From Myxococcales bacterium (GTDB taxonomy: Bacteria > UBA10199 > 2-02-FULL-44-16 > JAAZCA01), in the NCBI GenBank assembly GCA_012513515.1, contig JAAZCA010000008.1:1-36219 (forward strand): a stretch of DNA of 36,219 nt, written 5' to 3'. Shown here piece by piece: positions 34,371-36,219 of the stretch. The stretch's first letter is position 1. Each line of letters starts with the position of its first letter. The translations under genes were made by a program, and so were the position numbers. Below the pieces are notes generated by a model. The model did not search any database. It was not told the DNA's origin and was given only the letters and a program-made list of their open reading frames with translations.

Positions 34371-35732
34371 TTAGTTACTCTTTTGAGATATAGCTAGCAA
34401 TTGACAATAACTAATAAGGTCCACACTTTCAGTAAGGCCATCCCATCTCCCAAATATCAAAGCTGGTTCATCTACACCATAGAGCGTAGTGGTAGGGAAC
34501 ATGCTTGTGCTTATCTTATTGATCGGCGGCATTATGGGTTCAACATCACTATACGTATATTCGTACGTTATAGTCTTTTTTTCACTTATGCCATCGGGTG
34601 ATGGACGACAGGCACCATCGAAGGAGGTTAGCTCTTCCTCAAGGATTGCGCCGCTCGAATTCCTCTTGACGACCTTTAAGATTTTGCATTTAGACTTGAG
34701 GTCTATCCCTCCAGTACTGATATCATATGTTTTAACCGTTAACTGGGTTGTTTTGTCAGTTAGTGTCCCATCTTTTGATGATCTATTGAAAATAGTGTGT
34801 GAGGTAGTTCGGTTGATCGAGTCTGCAGTAGGGTTATTGTCTGGTTCAGGGATAGATAAAATACTTGAGAGCCTCATATCATCATCATATTTGTATTCGG
34901 ATATCATCTTACTAGGTATTCCGAATAACAGCGGAACACCGCTGGCTAAGCTATAGTATGAATCTTTTTTAGGAAATCCTTCGCTATTATACTCGATGGT
35001 TCTTTCGAAAAAATTTTTTGGTGTGTCGGTATTGGTCGTACCACACCCATCAGTTATGGCCCCCATTAAATCTTGATCGGAACCTCCTTTGCTCGGCCCC
35101 ATTTCTACCCAGTTGTTATCTTTATTGCGGTAATACAAATGCCATGTCGCGACTCCATTCTGGTAGGTCACTGAAATTTTTCTGTAAGGCCCATGAGTTT
35201 GATGATTAAAAATAACCTCATGGAGTTTCCCATCTTCATAATAACTGTACGCTAGCTTCCCTATCCCTTTCTCAATCATTTTCACATCCCCGTTTGTATC
35301 TTCAAATGAATGTTCGAGATAACTCTCTATCTCCTTTATTCTATCGTTATCATAATATGTAAAATTCATCTGCGATATTTTCAATCCGGATCGGGGGTCC
35401 GCTGGTAGTCGGCTTAGGTCAGTTTTTATTAGCCTACCACTAGCATCGTAATTAAAAGTTATGACATCCCTGTAATGAGGGTTTGGGATTTCTCTGCCGT
35501 TTCCATCATAATGACGACTACTGCCAAATGTAACGCTTTTGAGAGAGAGATATTTTCCAGGCTCTGGTGACGGTGGGGTAACGGGGGAACCTGCCTCACC
35601 TGCTTCACCTACCTCACTTACTTCACCCACCTCATCTGCGCTACCAAGGAACAGGCCGTTGATACGATCGTGACAGGCGGCAAATGACAGGACGATCGTG
35701 ATCGCCATCATTCCCAGAAATATCTTTTTCAT
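34371..35732 (-). CDS. YD/RHS-like lipoprotein, upstream copy
   Basis: The 453-residue protein begins MKKIFLGMMAITIVLSFAAC, differing from the downstream copy at three of twenty residues. After the Cys comes a Gly/Glu-rich repeat (EVGEVSEVGEAGEAGSP). YD-like strands recur, for example ITFNYDASGRLIKT, FTYYDNDRIKEI and YEYTYSDVEP. The C-terminus TTLYGVDEPALIFGRW parallels its partner but extends 25 residues beyond. The two genes lie 20 bases apart and form an operon with this copy first. The central regions are far more divergent than the ends. Confidence 0.75.
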   Translation of the reverse strand: MKKIFLGMMAITIVLSFAACHDRINGLFLGSADEVGEVSEVGEAGEAGSPVTPPSPEPGKYLSLKSVTFGSSRHYDGNGREIPNPHYRDVITFNYDASGRLIKTDLSRLPADPRSGLKISQMNFTYYDNDRIKEIESYLEHSFEDTNGDVKMIEKGIGKLAYSYYEDGKLHEVIFNHQTHGPYRKISVTYQNGVATWHLYYRNKDNNWVEMGPSKGGSDQDLMGAITDGCGTTNTDTPKNFFERTIEYNSEGFPKKDSYYSLASGVPLLFGIPSKMISEYKYDDDMRLSSILSIPEPDNNPTADSINRTTSHTIFNRSSKDGTLTDKTTQLTVKTYDISTGGIDLKSKCKILKVVKRNSSGAILEEELTSFDGACRPSPDGISEKKTITYEYTYSDVEPIMPPINKISTSMFPTTTLYGVDEPALIFGRWDGLTESVDLISYCQLLAISQKSN

Positions 35733-36046
35733 ATCAGCCTCCTGAGTTAAACTCCATACGTCGAATAAAGCAAAATCGATGCCACCCTAAAACAGGGCGG
35801 ATTGCAGCATCTTAACCCTTGATTATTCTATGCTTTTTTGTATGAATGCGCATCTGGGCTCTTTCTCAATTTGGTATTATGCGAATCGGGGCTATCCCTT
35901 GGTCAAAAAAATGGCAAATGCAGGCAGATAGTCGTTTCCAGCTCATTATACCGACATACCGTTTTTGGGGTGAAAAGTAAAGGGACTAGCGATTGCCTAC
36001 AACTCCTCCTGATGCGAGTGGGATATGGAAATAAATTTTGTTTTAA
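35733..36046. other. 314-base upstream region of the lipoprotein operon
   Basis: No convincing gene is seen; a 75-codon plus-strand frame (35838-36065) runs into the repeat arm and lacks an SD. On minus, TATAAT (35946-35951) with an upstream TTCACC after 18 bases is a possible promoter. A small stem CCCT/AGGG (35794-35806) lies closer to the gene. Confidence 0.35.
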
Positions 36047-36196
36047 GGAACCTCTGAAAAGCTAGCTACAACAATAACTTCGACCATGGACAATTGACCA
36101 TCGACCAAAACATCAAGAAGCTAGAATCTAGAAGTGAGAAGCGAGATTTCTACAGGCGAGGTTTTTCTAGCTTCTAGCCTCTCGCTTCTAGCTTCT
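36047..36196. repeat. Right arm of window-spanning inverted repeat
   Basis: It is the reverse complement of 1-150 with six differences, all in the inner part. It begins near GGAACCTCTG and runs through CCATGGACAATTG and ATCTAGAAGTGAGAAGC to the GAAGCTA-rich outer end. The following 23 bases end in CAGTCACGG, a word shared with the internal copy at 29595-29697. Confidence 0.85.
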
Positions 36197-36219
36197 GTTT
36201 TTCCCAGTCACGGTCGTTG

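Noticed and set aside
35838-36065. 75-codon plus-strand frame near the right end
   Set aside because: No SD, an unremarkable composition, and its 3' end lies in the repeat arm.
1-36219. Reading the whole window as a 36-kb transposon flanked by terminal inverted repeats
   Set aside because: Interior genes are housekeeping (rlmE, gmk, glycogen metabolism), there is no transposase, and related repeats also occur inside. A dispersed repeat is the simpler reading.

Overview
The window looks like a chromosomal stretch of an uncultured Gram-negative bacterium. It carries Sec/lipobox-type exported proteins, a UshA-like nucleotidase, RlmE and SD-led genes. A deltaproteobacterium-like lineage is my best guess from the style of RlmE, the conserved protein at 152-748 and the mix of EtfAB, GH57 and GH133 genes. 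This is an impression and not a phylogeny. I see no rRNA, tRNA, CRISPR array or complete mobile element.

Layout. 1-2984 (mostly minus): one arm of an inverted repeat, a conserved unknown protein, a flippase-like membrane protein, a structured intergenic region with a terminator hairpin, the 23S rRNA methyltransferase rlmE and a small DUF2934 protein. 3223-10289 (plus): a tight alpha-glucan operon of GH133 debranching enzyme, GT-B glycogen synthase, GH57 amylase and GT35 phosphorylase. The first three genes overlap at their stop/start codons. A second GT-B synthase-like gene (10350-12095, minus) converges on the operon and shares its terminator. 12180-13370 encodes an MFS permease with three direct repeats in its leader. 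13467-13853 has no confident gene. 13854-17930 (plus): a zincin-like protein and a nucleotide cluster of gmk, a dGTPase-like HD hydrolase and two different deoxynucleoside kinases in overlapping frames.

18108-25167 holds mainly transporters and envelope functions: an OPT transporter, an exported 5'-nucleotidase, an HdeD-like protein, a ZIP metal transporter, MarC, an 8Fe ferredoxin, a probable 39-residue membrane protein and a TauE/SafE permease. 25196-29576 (plus) carries etfBA, a corrinoid adenosyltransferase, a short transaldolase/F6P-aldolase-type enzyme and a class V aminotransferase. 29762-30298 encodes a Cys/Pro-rich exported protein. A frameshifted ORF6N (phage antirepressor-type) remnant and a second OPT transporter follow. 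32938-35732 (minus) holds two tandem paralogous lipoproteins with YD/RHS-like repeats and almost identical signal peptides.

The least explained part is repeat biology. A 150-bp hairpin-forming sequence occurs at both window ends in inverted orientation (1-150 and 36047-36196, six differences). Pieces built from the same short words recur inside at 29595-29697 and 32863-32884. A separate double-hairpin element lies at 17989-18090. The ends may simply mark where an assembly broke on a dispersed repeat. Among coding regions, the lipoprotein pair, the dual deoxynucleoside kinases and the duplicated glycogen synthase setup most deserve follow-up.
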